Made by a program: the position numbers and the translations under genes. A DNA stretch of 12,206 nucleotides. It comes from Clostridia bacterium (GTDB taxonomy: Bacteria > Bacillota_A > Clostridia > Christensenellales > UBA1750). Position 1 is the stretch's first letter. Each line of letters begins with the position of its first letter. The stretch spans positions 1 to 12,206 of the forward strand of contig JAFPSR010000068.1 in the NCBI GenBank assembly GCA_017413675.1, read 5' to 3'. Below the pieces are notes generated by a model. That model saw nothing but the letters and a program-made list of their open reading frames with translations, made no database searches and was not told the origin of the DNA. Shown here piece after piece: positions 1 through 7,537 of this stretch.

Positions 1-663
1 AAGCCGATGCTGGACATGCTCTTCGATTCCGGCGAGATCGAGCCGTGCATCATCGTGTCGACCACCTATTATTTCGACCCGATGGGCGACGCGGCTGAGC
101 GCCTGATCACCGGCCGTGTCCCGGCTGGCGACGGCGGCTGGGAAGGCATCCCGGGCAACTTCTTTACGGAAGTAGTGGAGGACATCATCCCGGCGGTGGA
201 AACGAAGTACAACACCTACCTGACGGACGGCTCCGCCGAAGCAATCCGGGCATCCCGGGACCACCGCGCGTTCTCGGGCTATTCCCGCGGCGCCGTGATG
301 ACCTGGCGCATGTTCCGCCATGCCTTCGAGTATTTCCGCTGGTTCGCCCCGATGAGCTGCATCACCATGGGGGACAAAAAGCACGGTTCTTCCATTACGC
401 CGGAAGAGGCTGCCGCCTTTGTGTCCGAAGCGGTGCAGGAGCACCCGGAACTCCCCTTCTTTATCTACGGGACCAACGGGGGGCCGGAAGACGTCGTGGA
501 GATGAACCGGCAGATGGACGCGATTACCAAAGCGCCCGGGTTCTCCTACGGCACGGACCCGGCGAAGAACAACATCTACTATTCCGTATCGGATTTCTAT
601 CACACGGACTACCTGGTCCCGTACTACTACTGGAATTCCCTGAAAGTCCTGTTCAAGTCCTGA
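1..663 (+). CDS. Alpha/beta-hydrolase esterase, CE1/feruloyl-esterase-like (5' partial)
   Basis: The reading frame is open from the first base, so the gene begins upstream and the ATG at 7 is probably internal. The visible part is the C-terminal ~220 residues of an alpha/beta-hydrolase esterase resembling carbohydrate esterase family 1 and enterochelin-esterase-like proteins. The nucleophile elbow is GYSRG (Ser codon 283-285), preceded by the helix (DIIPAVETKYNTY) that typically comes before it in CE1 enzymes. A late His in DFYHTDY, about 20 residues from the C-terminus, is the likely triad His. The acid is probably the Asp in GGPEDVVEM. Family members release acetyl or feruloyl groups from plant polysaccharide, or hydrolyse related esters. 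The substrate cannot be told from this part, and any signal peptide or binding module would lie outside the window. Confidence is good for the fold and low for the substrate. Confidence 0.75.
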   Translation, partial: KPMLDMLFDSGEIEPCIIVSTTYYFDPMGDAAERLITGRVPAGDGGWEGIPGNFFTEVVEDIIPAVETKYNTYLTDGSAEAIRASRDHRAFSGYSRGAVMTWRMFRHAFEYFRWFAPMSCITMGDKKHGSSITPEEAAAFVSEAVQEHPELPFFIYGTNGGPEDVVEMNRQMDAITKAPGFSYGTDPAKNNIYYSVSDFYHTDYLVPYYYWNSLKVLFKS

Positions 664-677
664 CCAGACCTATAATA

Positions 678-707
678 TTCCCGGCTGCATTTTTCCGCAG
701 CCGGGAA
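678..707 (+). terminator. GC-rich hairpin after the esterase, without a U-tract
   Basis: An 11-bp perfect inverted repeat (678-688 with 697-707) has an 8-base T-rich loop. It starts 14 bases after the esterase stop. The 3' side runs into GAAAAACC rather than Ts, so this is an imperfect intrinsic terminator or a 3'-end stabilising hairpin. Its position and strength make a transcript 3' end likely. Confidence 0.5.
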
Positions 708-769
708 GAAAAACCTGAAGAAATGCAGTTGTTTTTTCGGTCTGGTCCCAAAGCCGGAGGTTTTTGTAC

Positions 770-775
770 TATACT
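770..775 (+). promoter_or_regulatory. Possible -10 element (TATACT) for the Fic gene
   Basis: TATACT matches 5 of 6 bases of the sigma-A -10 consensus and lies 29 bases before the Fic ATG. No convincing -35 hexamer is found 16-18 bases upstream (the sequence there is CCCAAA-like). The promoter is therefore weak or activator-dependent, or the match is chance. Confidence 0.3.
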
Positions 776-804
776 GTAAACGAGCAGGAAAAAGGAGGAG
801 CATC

Positions 805-1575
805 ATGACGCGATACGAACAGGCTGTTGCCTTCTGGCAGGGGAAAAAGATCACTACGGATGCGGCGCTTGCGGAGGCCTTAAATGGCCATAGTATCGCG
901 TTTGCCTACCATTCCGGAAGAATGGAAAATGAATGTGTCACCTTTAATGACACAAGGGAGATTTTTGAGCATGATGGGGTGGTCTCGTATACCGGAGACC
1001 TTCGTACCCTGTTCGAGATCCGCAATGCCAGGGATGCGAACGAATTCCTGCTGACATCCTTCCGGGATCAGCGGCGGCTGGATGAGAGCCTGGTAAAGGA
1101 ATTCCAGCGCCTTCTGACCCAGGGTACCTATGACACAAGACGCTGGCAGCTTGGCGAACGCCCCGGGGAATATAAAAAGCATGACTATGTGACCGGGAAA
1201 AATGAAATTGGTGCTGCAGCCGCGGATGTTTCAGAAGAAATGAATGAGTTGCTTTCCGAAATGGATAATATTCCGGAGGGGAAAGTCCTGACAGCGGCGG
1301 CATATTATCATGTAAAGTTCGAGAATATCCATCCCTTTGCGGACGGGAATGGCAGGACCGGGCGGCTGACCATGAATTATTTCCTTCTGATCCATAACCA
1401 TCCGCCGATTATTATCCACGAGGAAGACCGGAAGCGCTATTATTCCGCGCTGGAAGCATGGGATGAAAGGCAGGAACTTGCTCCGATGGTGGAGTTTCTT
1501 CAGGATCAGACCGTAAGAACATGGGAAAAACAGATCGAACGCACCGAAAGAAAGAAGAATGTCCGGACAAAATAA
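805..1575 (+). CDS. Fic family protein, probable self-inhibited (class II) AMP-transferase
   Basis: Fic enzymes transfer AMP, or sometimes another phosphate-containing group, from a nucleotide to a target protein hydroxyl. The 256-aa product carries the full core motif HPFADGNGRTGR at residues 176-187: catalytic His176, the phosphate-binding loop GNGR and the final Arg. An N-terminal SGRMEN (37-42) fits the inhibitory-helix pattern [S/T]xxxE[G/N], in which the Glu (here E41) contacts the second Arg of the Fic motif and blocks ATP gamma-phosphate. Its place before the Fic core would make this a class II protein needing no separate antitoxin, and none is encoded next to it. The ATG at 805 has AAGGAGG at 792-798, 6 bases upstream. 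The gene is monocistronic, with a hairpin on each side. It could be a regulated modifier of a housekeeping target or a latent toxin. Fic identity is near certain; the self-inhibition is inferred. Confidence 0.92.
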   Translation: MTRYEQAVAFWQGKKITTDAALAEALNGHSIAFAYHSGRMENECVTFNDTREIFEHDGVVSYTGDLRTLFEIRNARDANEFLLTSFRDQRRLDESLVKEFQRLLTQGTYDTRRWQLGERPGEYKKHDYVTGKNEIGAAAADVSEEMNELLSEMDNIPEGKVLTAAAYYHVKFENIHPFADGNGRTGRLTMNYFLLIHNHPPIIIHEEDRKRYYSALEAWDERQELAPMVEFLQDQTVRTWEKQIERTERKKNVRTK

Positions 1576-1598
1576 AAAACATCCCGTTTCCATACGGG
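1572..1598 (-). terminator. Possible minus-strand terminator for the anion permease
   Basis: Read on the minus strand, CCCGT (1598-1594) and ACGGG (1587-1583) form a short 5-bp stem with a 6-base loop. It is followed after ATG by a T-rich run (TTTTTTATTTT) that overlaps the end of the Fic gene. With the adjacent hairpin at 1599-1632 it would separate the two convergent genes. The short stem makes this less certain than its neighbour. Confidence 0.4.
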
Positions 1599-1632
1599 CA
1601 GCCTGCGGGAATCATTCCCTGCAGGCTGTTTT
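1599..1632 (+). terminator. Intrinsic terminator of the Fic gene
   Basis: CAGCCTGC (1599-1606) pairs with GCAGGCTG (1621-1628). The stem continues inward through GGGA/TCCC with one bulged T and is followed by TTTT (1629-1632). It starts 24 bases after the Fic stop. Confidence 0.75.
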
Positions 1633-1698
1633 CCTATCCCGGGAAGAAAGCTCCTGCGATCCTGCGGGCTCCGGGATCCCGCATCCGAAAGGAAGGGT

Positions 1699-2808
1699 TC
1701 AGGAGGGGAGAAGGAACCGGAAAAGCCCCAGAAGAACCAGGAGCAGGAGGTTGACCAGGGAGAAAACCAGCAGGAACCGCATGGGACGGGCTCCTTCTTC
1801 CGCAGAATACAGTTTCAGGCTGATCAGGCTGGCAAGGCTGGCGATCGGGGTTCCCAGTCCCCCGACATTGACGCCGAGGAGCAGGGCTTTGGCGTTGCCG
1901 GTAAAGCCCGCCAGGAGCAGGGCAGCCGGTACGTTGCTGATCACCTGGCTGGTCAGAAGGGAGGCCGTAAATTCCCTGCCGGACAGGATCCTGTGCAGGA
2001 ACTCACGCACCGGCTCGATCCTTGCGAGGTTCCCTGAAAAAACAAAGAAGAAAACAAAGGTGAGGAGCAAAAGGAAATCCGCTTTTCCCAACAGCTTCCG
2101 GTCCAGCAGGAAAAAGCCCAGAAGGACAATCCCCAGCATGACGGGCCACGGGAGGAAACGCAGGACCGCGGCCAGGCAGACGACGAACAGGACCAGGCTG
2201 ACCGCGAGGGTGCGGGGCTCTACCTCCGGGGCTGCCTCCGTACGGATCCCGACCCGTTCCCGGGGCAGGAACAGGCATAACAGGAGGATCAGGAAAAGGG
2301 ACAGGATCCAGAAGGGGAAGGTTGCAGACAGGAAAGACCCGATGGAAAACCCATAGAAGGAATACAGGTACAGATTCTGCGGGTTGCCCACGGGGGTTAG
2401 CATGCTGCCCAGGTTCGCGGCAACGGTTTCCAGGACTACGACCGGGATACGGAACCTGCGGGTGATCTCCGGGGAAAGGACGGCGAAGGTAAAGGGGACG
2501 AAGGTCAAAAGCGCCACATCGTTGGTGATCAGCATGGAACTGACAAAGCACATCAGGACCAGGAGGATCCCGAGCAGGCGCACCTGCCCGCTTTTCCGGC
2601 AGAGGGCCAGCGCCATGCGGTCAAACAGCCCGGCTTTCCGGAACCCGGCGATCACGGTCATCAGGGAGTACAGAAGGGCCAGGGTGCGGAAATCGATATA
2701 GCTGAGATATACCTTGTCGGGGACCACGAAAAAGCAGCTGATCCCCGCCGCAAGGGCGGCTGCAACCAGCACCGGTTCCCGTTTGACAAAACCAAGTATT
2801 TTTTTCAT
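1699..2808 (-). CDS. YbiR-like anion permease (ArsB/NhaD/SLC13 superfamily)
   Basis: This 369-aa, very hydrophobic protein has about ten membrane segments and a size close to YbiR-type permeases. It shows the inverted-repeat layout of the ion transporter superfamily. In the first half ITND (94-97) is followed by LTPVGNPQN (137-145). In the second half SNVPAA (291-296) is followed by GGLGTPIASL (316-325). These pairs are the re-entrant, substrate-binding regions of ArsB, NhaD and citrate/dicarboxylate carriers. A charged loop at about 183-199 separates the halves. The likely role is inner-membrane transport of an inorganic or small organic anion coupled to H+ or Na+; the substrate is unknown, and no arsenic genes are nearby. 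AGGAGG at 2821-2816 sits 7 bases before the ATG. The gene diverges from the lipoprotein operon across 164 bp and converges on the Fic gene. No operon partners are seen. Confidence 0.85.
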   Translation of the reverse strand: MKKILGFVKREPVLVAAALAAGISCFFVVPDKVYLSYIDFRTLALLYSLMTVIAGFRKAGLFDRMALALCRKSGQVRLLGILLVLMCFVSSMLITNDVALLTFVPFTFAVLSPEITRRFRIPVVVLETVAANLGSMLTPVGNPQNLYLYSFYGFSIGSFLSATFPFWILSLFLILLLCLFLPRERVGIRTEAAPEVEPRTLAVSLVLFVVCLAAVLRFLPWPVMLGIVLLGFFLLDRKLLGKADFLLLLTFVFFFVFSGNLARIEPVREFLHRILSGREFTASLLTSQVISNVPAALLLAGFTGNAKALLLGVNVGGLGTPIASLASLISLKLYSAEEGARPMRFLLVFSLVNLLLLVLLGLFRFLLPS

Positions 2809-2832
2809 GGCAAAGCCTCCTGACGGTTTTCC

Positions 2833-2862
2833 AGTATAGCCGGATTCAGACCGGTACGCAAG
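2833..2862 (-). promoter_or_regulatory. Probable minus-strand promoter for the anion permease
   Basis: On the minus strand TTGCGT (2862-2857) and TATACT (2838-2833) are 18 bases apart, and the -10 lies 24 bases before the permease ATG. The -10 matches 5 of 6 bases and the -35 has only the TTG core, so strength is probably moderate. Confidence 0.45.
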
Positions 2863-2886
2863 AAGGGAAAGCTTTCACTATTGTTT

Positions 2887-2915
2887 TTGACAGGGAACTG
2901 ATTCCTCCCTATACT
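2887..2915 (+). promoter_or_regulatory. Near-consensus sigma-A promoter of the lipoprotein operon
   Basis: A perfect -35 TTGACA (2887-2892) and TATACT (2910-2915) are separated by the optimal 17 bases. The predicted start of transcription is near 2922, giving a leader of about 50 bases before the ATG at 2973. This is the strongest promoter match in the window. An interrupted dyad (TTCCTC at 2902-2907, GAGGAA at 2924-2929, with inner ACTT/AAGT) brackets the -10 and the start site and may be a repressor site. Confidence 0.75.
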
Positions 2916-2972
2916 TTGAAGTAGAGGAAGAGTACAACACGGTCCCTGTACTGGGATCATTAAGAGGATGGT

Positions 2973-4667
2973 ATGAAGAAAACAGTCATTATTCTGATAG
3001 CCGCAATCCTGCTCCTGGCAACGGCAGGGTGTTCCCTTTTGCAGAAGATTCCTCAGATCCTTCCCGTGAAGGATCTCACAGTCCGGGAAATCGGAATTCA
3101 TGATATTCCCTCGGAAGGGGAAAGAAAGCAAGTCCCCATTCTTGCTCCCAAGGAAACCCGCGTTCCGGTCGGGACTCCGTTTCTGGAGAAAGATGGGCTC
3201 CGGATCCTTCTGGATTCCTATGAGGTGTCCGGGTACGCGGCGGTAAACGGACCGGTTTTCCATCTGACGTTATACAATGAAACCGAACAGGATATCCGGG
3301 TTACGGCCAGATCGGTATGTCTGAACAGCTACGAAATGCAAAGTGATCTGGATGTACGGGTCCCGGCCGGGACGGAAGTGCAGGCCGATATGAGGATCCA
3401 GGAACGGCTTTACCGGGAACTCTATTTCATTGTCTGGCCGCGGGAACTGCTTGCGGACTTTGTGGTCTGGGAAGCGGAAACGGAAACCGTCCTTGCCGAG
3501 TTCTACGATATCTCCGCAAAACTCCCGGCTATGCAGGAAGAGGAACCGCCTGCGTATCGGGACGGCGGCCTGGTTCTTTTAGACTCCTCGCAAGGCGAGA
3601 TTGTCTGTATGAACGGCTGGTATAAAGATCAGCAGGAGGCCGGGTATGACCTGGTTCTGTTTGCTTCCAATCAGGCAAATACGCATCTATTGATGATCCT
3701 GAAGGAAGTCCATCTGGCGGATGGGACCCGGATTCCGGTAGAGGGCAGCCTGACGGTACGCCCGGGGAAGAAAGGGTTCCTTTCGGTATTCCTGAGCCGG
3801 GAAGAACTGAATGCCTACGGCATCGGGGCCAGGGAAGAAGCCGGAGGCACCGTGGAAATCCGGACCTGCGCAGGCCTGAGGGGGGAACAATGGAACCGCG
3901 GGCTCTTTGGAGAAGACCGAATGGACCAGATGCCCCTGGAAGCCTTTCCGGAACAGGATTACCAGGAAGACACCGGGTTCCTGCTCCTGAACCGGGAAAA
4001 CGTGACCGTCCGGGCCGGCAGCCCCCAGCAGCAGTATATGGGATATGTCTATTATGTACCGATCCGGGTGAAAAATGACGGGACGGAGAAGGTCCGTGCC
4101 GGGATCTCGGAAATATACGCGGATGGCTGCCTGCTGGAGCGGGCGGATATCCCTCTGGAGATCGAAGGGGGAACCACGGCGGACGCCCAGATCACACTTA
4201 CATTGGAAGACCTGAAACCCTATGCCCTGGAGGATGTCCGGAACCTGACTGTCCGGGCGTATGTGGAAAAAACAGACGGCACCCGGACAGAAGGGGAATT
4301 CCTGGTTGTCCCGCTTGGCGGGAAGGAGGCAAATCGCCGGGTCCCACAGGACGGGGAAACGGTTGCGGATACGGAGCAGGTCTATATCCGGATTCTGAAA
4401 GGCGAAAAAACTTCGTCCGGCACGGGCAGATACACATTTTTCCTGGAAAACCGAACCGAAGGCCTTATGAAAATCCGACTGCAGGAAGGGGAAGACATCC
4501 TGGATACGGTCTGGATTCCGGCCAATGGGGCTGCGTACCGGACCTATGTACTGGCATACAGAACGAGGAAACACGGGGAGGGGACCGAGCCCCTGACATT
4601 CGTACTCCTGGACCGTTGGGACCATGAAATCGGAAGTACGGAATCGGTTTCGTTCCTTTGGAAATAG
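2973..4667 (+). CDS. 564-aa lipoprotein with about four tandem beta-rich units
   Basis: I do not recognise a named family. The N-terminus is a type II signal peptide: MKK, a hydrophobic stretch to residue 16 and a lipobox ending TAGC with the lipidated Cys at 20 (Thr at -3 is less usual than Leu). The mature protein should therefore be anchored on the outer face of the membrane. The rest is beta-rich with no enzyme motif I can see. It appears to contain four related units of about 100-110 residues, at about 72-180, 195-300, 333-445 and 466-563. Each has an alternating hydrophobic strand, a polar N-x-T/N-D turn after a long strand (YNETEQDI, VKNDGTEKV, LENRTEGLM), then a GT/GG/NG-containing turn before another strand pair. 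The same layout recurs in the lipoprotein at 7538. ATG 2973 is preferred over ATG 2968 because it gives the signal peptide and follows AGAGG. It is the first gene of a four-gene unit. A binding, scaffold or sensing role is inference. Confidence 0.7.
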   Translation: MKKTVIILIAAILLLATAGCSLLQKIPQILPVKDLTVREIGIHDIPSEGERKQVPILAPKETRVPVGTPFLEKDGLRILLDSYEVSGYAAVNGPVFHLTLYNETEQDIRVTARSVCLNSYEMQSDLDVRVPAGTEVQADMRIQERLYRELYFIVWPRELLADFVVWEAETETVLAEFYDISAKLPAMQEEEPPAYRDGGLVLLDSSQGEIVCMNGWYKDQQEAGYDLVLFASNQANTHLLMILKEVHLADGTRIPVEGSLTVRPGKKGFLSVFLSREELNAYGIGAREEAGGTVEIRTCAGLRGEQWNRGLFGEDRMDQMPLEAFPEQDYQEDTGFLLLNRENVTVRAGSPQQQYMGYVYYVPIRVKNDGTEKVRAGISEIYADGCLLERADIPLEIEGGTTADAQITLTLEDLKPYALEDVRNLTVRAYVEKTDGTRTEGEFLVVPLGGKEANRRVPQDGETVADTEQVYIRILKGEKTSSGTGRYTFFLENRTEGLMKIRLQEGEDILDTVWIPANGAAYRTYVLAYRTRKHGEGTEPLTFVLLDRWDHEIGSTESVSFLWK

Positions 4668-4697
4668 ACCGCAATCCCAATTCGGAAAATTCAGCCT

Positions 4698-4721
4698 GGG
4701 TACCGGCAGAAATGCCGACCC
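4698..4721 (+). other. Intergenic hairpin before the deacetylase-like gene
   Basis: GGGT(AC)CGGCA (4698-4708) pairs with TGCCGACCC (4713-4721) around a GAAA tetraloop, with a 2-base bulge. No T-run follows, so it is not a normal terminator. It ends just before the ribosome binding site of the next gene and may affect mRNA processing or relative expression within the operon. Confidence 0.4.
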
Positions 4722-4739
4722 GGGGAAAGGATATGTTAC

Positions 4740-5738
4740 ATGAGTAAACTGCCGATCAGCCTGATCATCGATGATCCGGCGCCCAGGGTTTTTGTCTACT
4801 ATGAGCATTCCGACGTCCGGGAAACCGCGGACGGGCGTCCGCTCGTCAGTGAGGTTCCCAATTCTTTCGTGCGCGCATTCGCGGATACGATCCATAGGTA
4901 CGGGATCCGCGGGAAATACAGCGTAGTCCCCATGCCCGGCGGACGGGGGGATATCGTCAACGGCATCCCGGGGTTCCCGCAATCCGAAATTGAGGAATGG
5001 CTGGATATCATCCGCTCCAGGGTAGCCGGGCCCTTTTCCATCGGGCCGGAGATGCTGACCCATCACAAAGCGGTGGACCTGGAAAACGGCGGGTATCTGC
5101 CGCAGCGGGAGGATGAATGGGCTTCCGACAAGAGCGCGGAGGAACTGACCCCGTATATCGCCAGGGCCCTGACCCTGCTGAAGCAGGCGGACCTGCCGGC
5201 CAGCGGCGTAACGTCGCCGTGGTATTTCGGGATCGAACGGGAAAAGGAATACGTCAAGGCCATTTCGAATGCGTTTGACCAGGTCTTCGGGAAGAAAGAT
5301 GCCTGGTATTTCCTGCGCCCGATGCGGGGCATGCCCGATGCCCGGCCGTGGGTGGCGCGCAATGAGGGCGGGCACAGGCTCGTATCCATTCCCGCTGCGA
5401 CGCCGGACGTGTTCTGGCAGACGATGAACACCACGGACACATCCGAGGAGTATGTTTCCTCCATTGCCGACCTGCACCTGACGAAGGACGGGAAACAGGG
5501 GGAGATCCTCAAGGTCATGGAGCGCGGCGGCTGGCCGATCCTGATCGCCCACTGGCAGTCCCTGTTCGCCAACGGGCTGGGTACGGGCCTGCGGGTGCTC
5601 GCCGAGGTCGCGGACCGGGTGGAAAAAAACCTCGGGAACGAGGTGGAATGGATGTCCTTTACCGAGATTATGGACAAGGTCCTTGCGGAGCCGGAGAAGT
5701 ACCCCGTCCCGGCCTGCTTTGCCGCGGAGATGCGGTAA
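4740..5738 (+). CDS. NodB-like (polysaccharide deacetylase-related) barrel protein
   Basis: The 332-aa protein has no signal peptide and is probably cytosolic. The N-terminal strand ending in IIDD (9-12) followed by P-A-P resembles NodB motif 1, where the paired Asp residues act as base and metal ligand. THH (107-109) lies where the metal-binding His motif is expected, but the usual HxxxH spacing is not present. TSPWYFG (158-164) resembles the RPPY-like motif 3. LIAHW with His271 resembles the final catalytic-His strand. The pattern suggests a (beta/alpha) barrel of the glycoside hydrolase/deacetylase superfamily that has diverged, acting on an unknown amide, ester or glycan. The ATG at 4740 follows GGAAAGG by 9 bases. 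It lies 72 bases after the first lipoprotein and 31 bases before the M28-like gene, in the same operon. The family call is moderate and the activity unknown. Confidence 0.5.
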   Translation: MSKLPISLIIDDPAPRVFVYYEHSDVRETADGRPLVSEVPNSFVRAFADTIHRYGIRGKYSVVPMPGGRGDIVNGIPGFPQSEIEEWLDIIRSRVAGPFSIGPEMLTHHKAVDLENGGYLPQREDEWASDKSAEELTPYIARALTLLKQADLPASGVTSPWYFGIEREKEYVKAISNAFDQVFGKKDAWYFLRPMRGMPDARPWVARNEGGHRLVSIPAATPDVFWQTMNTTDTSEEYVSSIADLHLTKDGKQGEILKVMERGGWPILIAHWQSLFANGLGTGLRVLAEVADRVEKNLGNEVEWMSFTEIMDKVLAEPEKYPVPACFAAEMR

Positions 5739-5769
5739 CCGGGACCGAACAGGAGAAAGGAAAGTGTAT

Positions 5770-7482
5770 ATGAAAAAAATCAATCCGGCATACCTGATGA
5801 CGGCGGAGGAAGGCAGGCAGTGGAACGCGTTCAAGGCAACGCTGGGCCCGATTTACCCGGGATATGAAAGCTTTGACACGTACATGCACTGGCTGCGGGA
5901 ACGCTTTGCGGAATACGGCTGCGTGGACTTCCGGGAACATCACTGGACGCACGAAACCTACCGCGTCCGGGACTGGCCGGACCATGAAAGCGGCGCGCTG
6001 CGCCTTTGGGTGGAGGGGAAGGAAATCCCGGTTGGGACGTTCCTCATGCTTTCCCCGTCCACCGGGGAAAAGGGGTTTACGCTCCCCCTGACCTATTACG
6101 ACGTGCGGGAGGGCGACCCGAAACCGGGAGCCTTTGCCGGGAAGATCGTGGTTATGCGGGAACAGCCCATGCCCAGGCCGCCGTTTACGGACGAATTCCT
6201 GGCCAGCTATGTGGTGACGGATACCGACTACCGTTCGGACCCGGAACCCCCGGCCCCGATGTTTACTATTGTGGATCCCCGGAAGAATAATTCCTGGAAT
6301 ACCCGCTGGTCGTTTGCCCAGTGGGGCGGCATGGTCCAGAAGGCCATGCTGGGCGGGGCGGCCGCCATGGTCGTGGTTTCCAACCTGACCTACGGGACCC
6401 TGCGGGGCCTGTACGACCGGCAGAGACGGCATACGGTGCCGTCCCTGGTCGTGGACCGCACGCAGGGGGAAGCATTGGTCGATGCCGCCCGCGCGGGGAA
6501 GCTGGCAGGGCTGACCCTGGTCAGCGAGTTTTTCCCGGCGGATGCCTGGAACTTTGTCTGTTTCCTGCCCGGCAGGGATTACGGGACGGACCGGGATGAA
6601 TACGTAACGGTCAACAACCATGTGGATGCCATGTCCTTAACGCAGGATAACGGCTCCCTGGGTTCCCTGGGCATCGCCCGGTATTTTTCCCATATCCCGC
6701 AGGCGGAAAGAAGGAAAACGATCCTGTTCTGCCTGGATTCCCGGCATTTCATCGAGGGTTTCGAGAACGGCAATATCGAGCATGACCCCTACCGGGTTTT
6801 CCCGGACCTGGTTAAAAAGGTGACCGTCACGATCGGGCTGGAGCATATGGGCGAAATGGAAGCGGCGGAGGATTACGCGCACAACACCATGGTGCCTACG
6901 GGCCGTCCGGAACTGAGCTTTATGAAAGCGGACGACAACGACTTCTGCGCAGACCTTCTGATTCAGTCCGTGATCGACAGCGGGCTGGAACGGGCGGATA
7001 TCAAGATTGACGGCCGTCCGGGCCTCCACGGGCAATTTAAGGGGCGTGTGCGGGCGATCCAGGCTGCCTGCCACCGGCTCGGGGTGTGTGAGATCGGGTT
7101 GGCCGGCAACTGGCCGGGAGCCCATACCCAGACGTTCTCCGGGATGGAATATTTCGGGGAGAAGAAGTTCCGGGACGAAGTGCATGTCTGGACGCAGGTC
7201 ACGGCAGGCTTCCTGGAAACGGACAGCATCGTGTACAACATTGTCTGGGCAAAACTGAATACGGCCATCCGGCAGTCGGAAGCATTGTCCGTCCCGGCCA
7301 GGGAGGGACTCCTGCAGGAGACGGCATCCGTGTTCCGGTCTGTTGTCAACGGGGAATACGCCGCAGCGGCCCAGAGGCTTTGTACGAAACTGGTTCCCGC
7401 GGCACGGGAACTGAACGCGGAAACCGTCGCGGAGGCGGCGGAAAAAGCCGCGGAAGCGCTGCGCACCTGCTGCGGGGAATAA
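5770..7482 (+). CDS. M28-like metallopeptidase family protein with a PA domain
   Basis: The 570-aa product has no signal peptide. Residues 1-117 are unassigned. About 118-255 looks like a protease-associated (PA) domain (AGKIVVM at 123-129, GGAAAMVVVSN at 195-205, VPSLVVD at 223-229). From about 278 an M28-type di-zinc aminopeptidase domain follows: NNHVDA (H284, D286), QDNGS (D293, the bridging ligand in M28), EHMGE (E358) and GAH (H452). The adjacent Glu pair that normally supplies the general base and a zinc ligand should fall near 322-326, where the sequence is LDSRH, so normal peptidase chemistry is doubtful. The frame is open upstream to an ATG at 5683 that overlaps the previous gene. 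ATG 5770 is preferred because it gives MKKINPAY and follows GAAAGGA (5755-5761) by 8 bases. The C-terminal 90 residues are Ala/Glu-rich and helical. It could act on a dipeptide, an acyl-amino acid or another amide. Confidence 0.7.
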   Translation: MKKINPAYLMTAEEGRQWNAFKATLGPIYPGYESFDTYMHWLRERFAEYGCVDFREHHWTHETYRVRDWPDHESGALRLWVEGKEIPVGTFLMLSPSTGEKGFTLPLTYYDVREGDPKPGAFAGKIVVMREQPMPRPPFTDEFLASYVVTDTDYRSDPEPPAPMFTIVDPRKNNSWNTRWSFAQWGGMVQKAMLGGAAAMVVVSNLTYGTLRGLYDRQRRHTVPSLVVDRTQGEALVDAARAGKLAGLTLVSEFFPADAWNFVCFLPGRDYGTDRDEYVTVNNHVDAMSLTQDNGSLGSLGIARYFSHIPQAERRKTILFCLDSRHFIEGFENGNIEHDPYRVFPDLVKKVTVTIGLEHMGEMEAAEDYAHNTMVPTGRPELSFMKADDNDFCADLLIQSVIDSGLERADIKIDGRPGLHGQFKGRVRAIQAACHRLGVCEIGLAGNWPGAHTQTFSGMEYFGEKKFRDEVHVWTQVTAGFLETDSIVYNIVWAKLNTAIRQSEALSVPAREGLLQETASVFRSVVNGEYAAAAQRLCTKLVPAARELNAETVAEAAEKAAEALRTCCGE

Positions 7483-7487
7483 ACGAA

Positions 7488-7524
7488 GGCAGTCCGGGCG
7501 GGCAGACCGCCGGCGGGGACTGCC
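7488..7524 (+). other. Long intergenic hairpin between the M28-like and second lipoprotein genes
   Basis: GGCAGTCC (7488-7495) pairs perfectly with GGACTGCC (7517-7524), and a nested stem GGCGG/CCGCC (7497-7501 with 7507-7511) lies inside. It ends two bases before the AAGGAGG of the next gene and has no U-tract. A role in mRNA stability or in setting the second lipoprotein's level is plausible. Confidence 0.5.
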
Positions 7525-7537
7525 GGAAGGAGGAACC

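Noticed and set aside
1559..2356. A 265-codon + strand frame opposite the anion permease
   Set aside because: The product would be an extremely Arg-rich chain, the usual shadow of a Leu/Val-rich membrane protein. It also overlaps the Fic terminator.
3687..5834. A 715-codon open frame on the minus strand
   Set aside because: It lies antisense to two genes with signal peptide or motif support, is rich in Pro, Arg and Gly without family motifs, and spans a terminator-free gene boundary. It is a by-product of GC-rich codon use.
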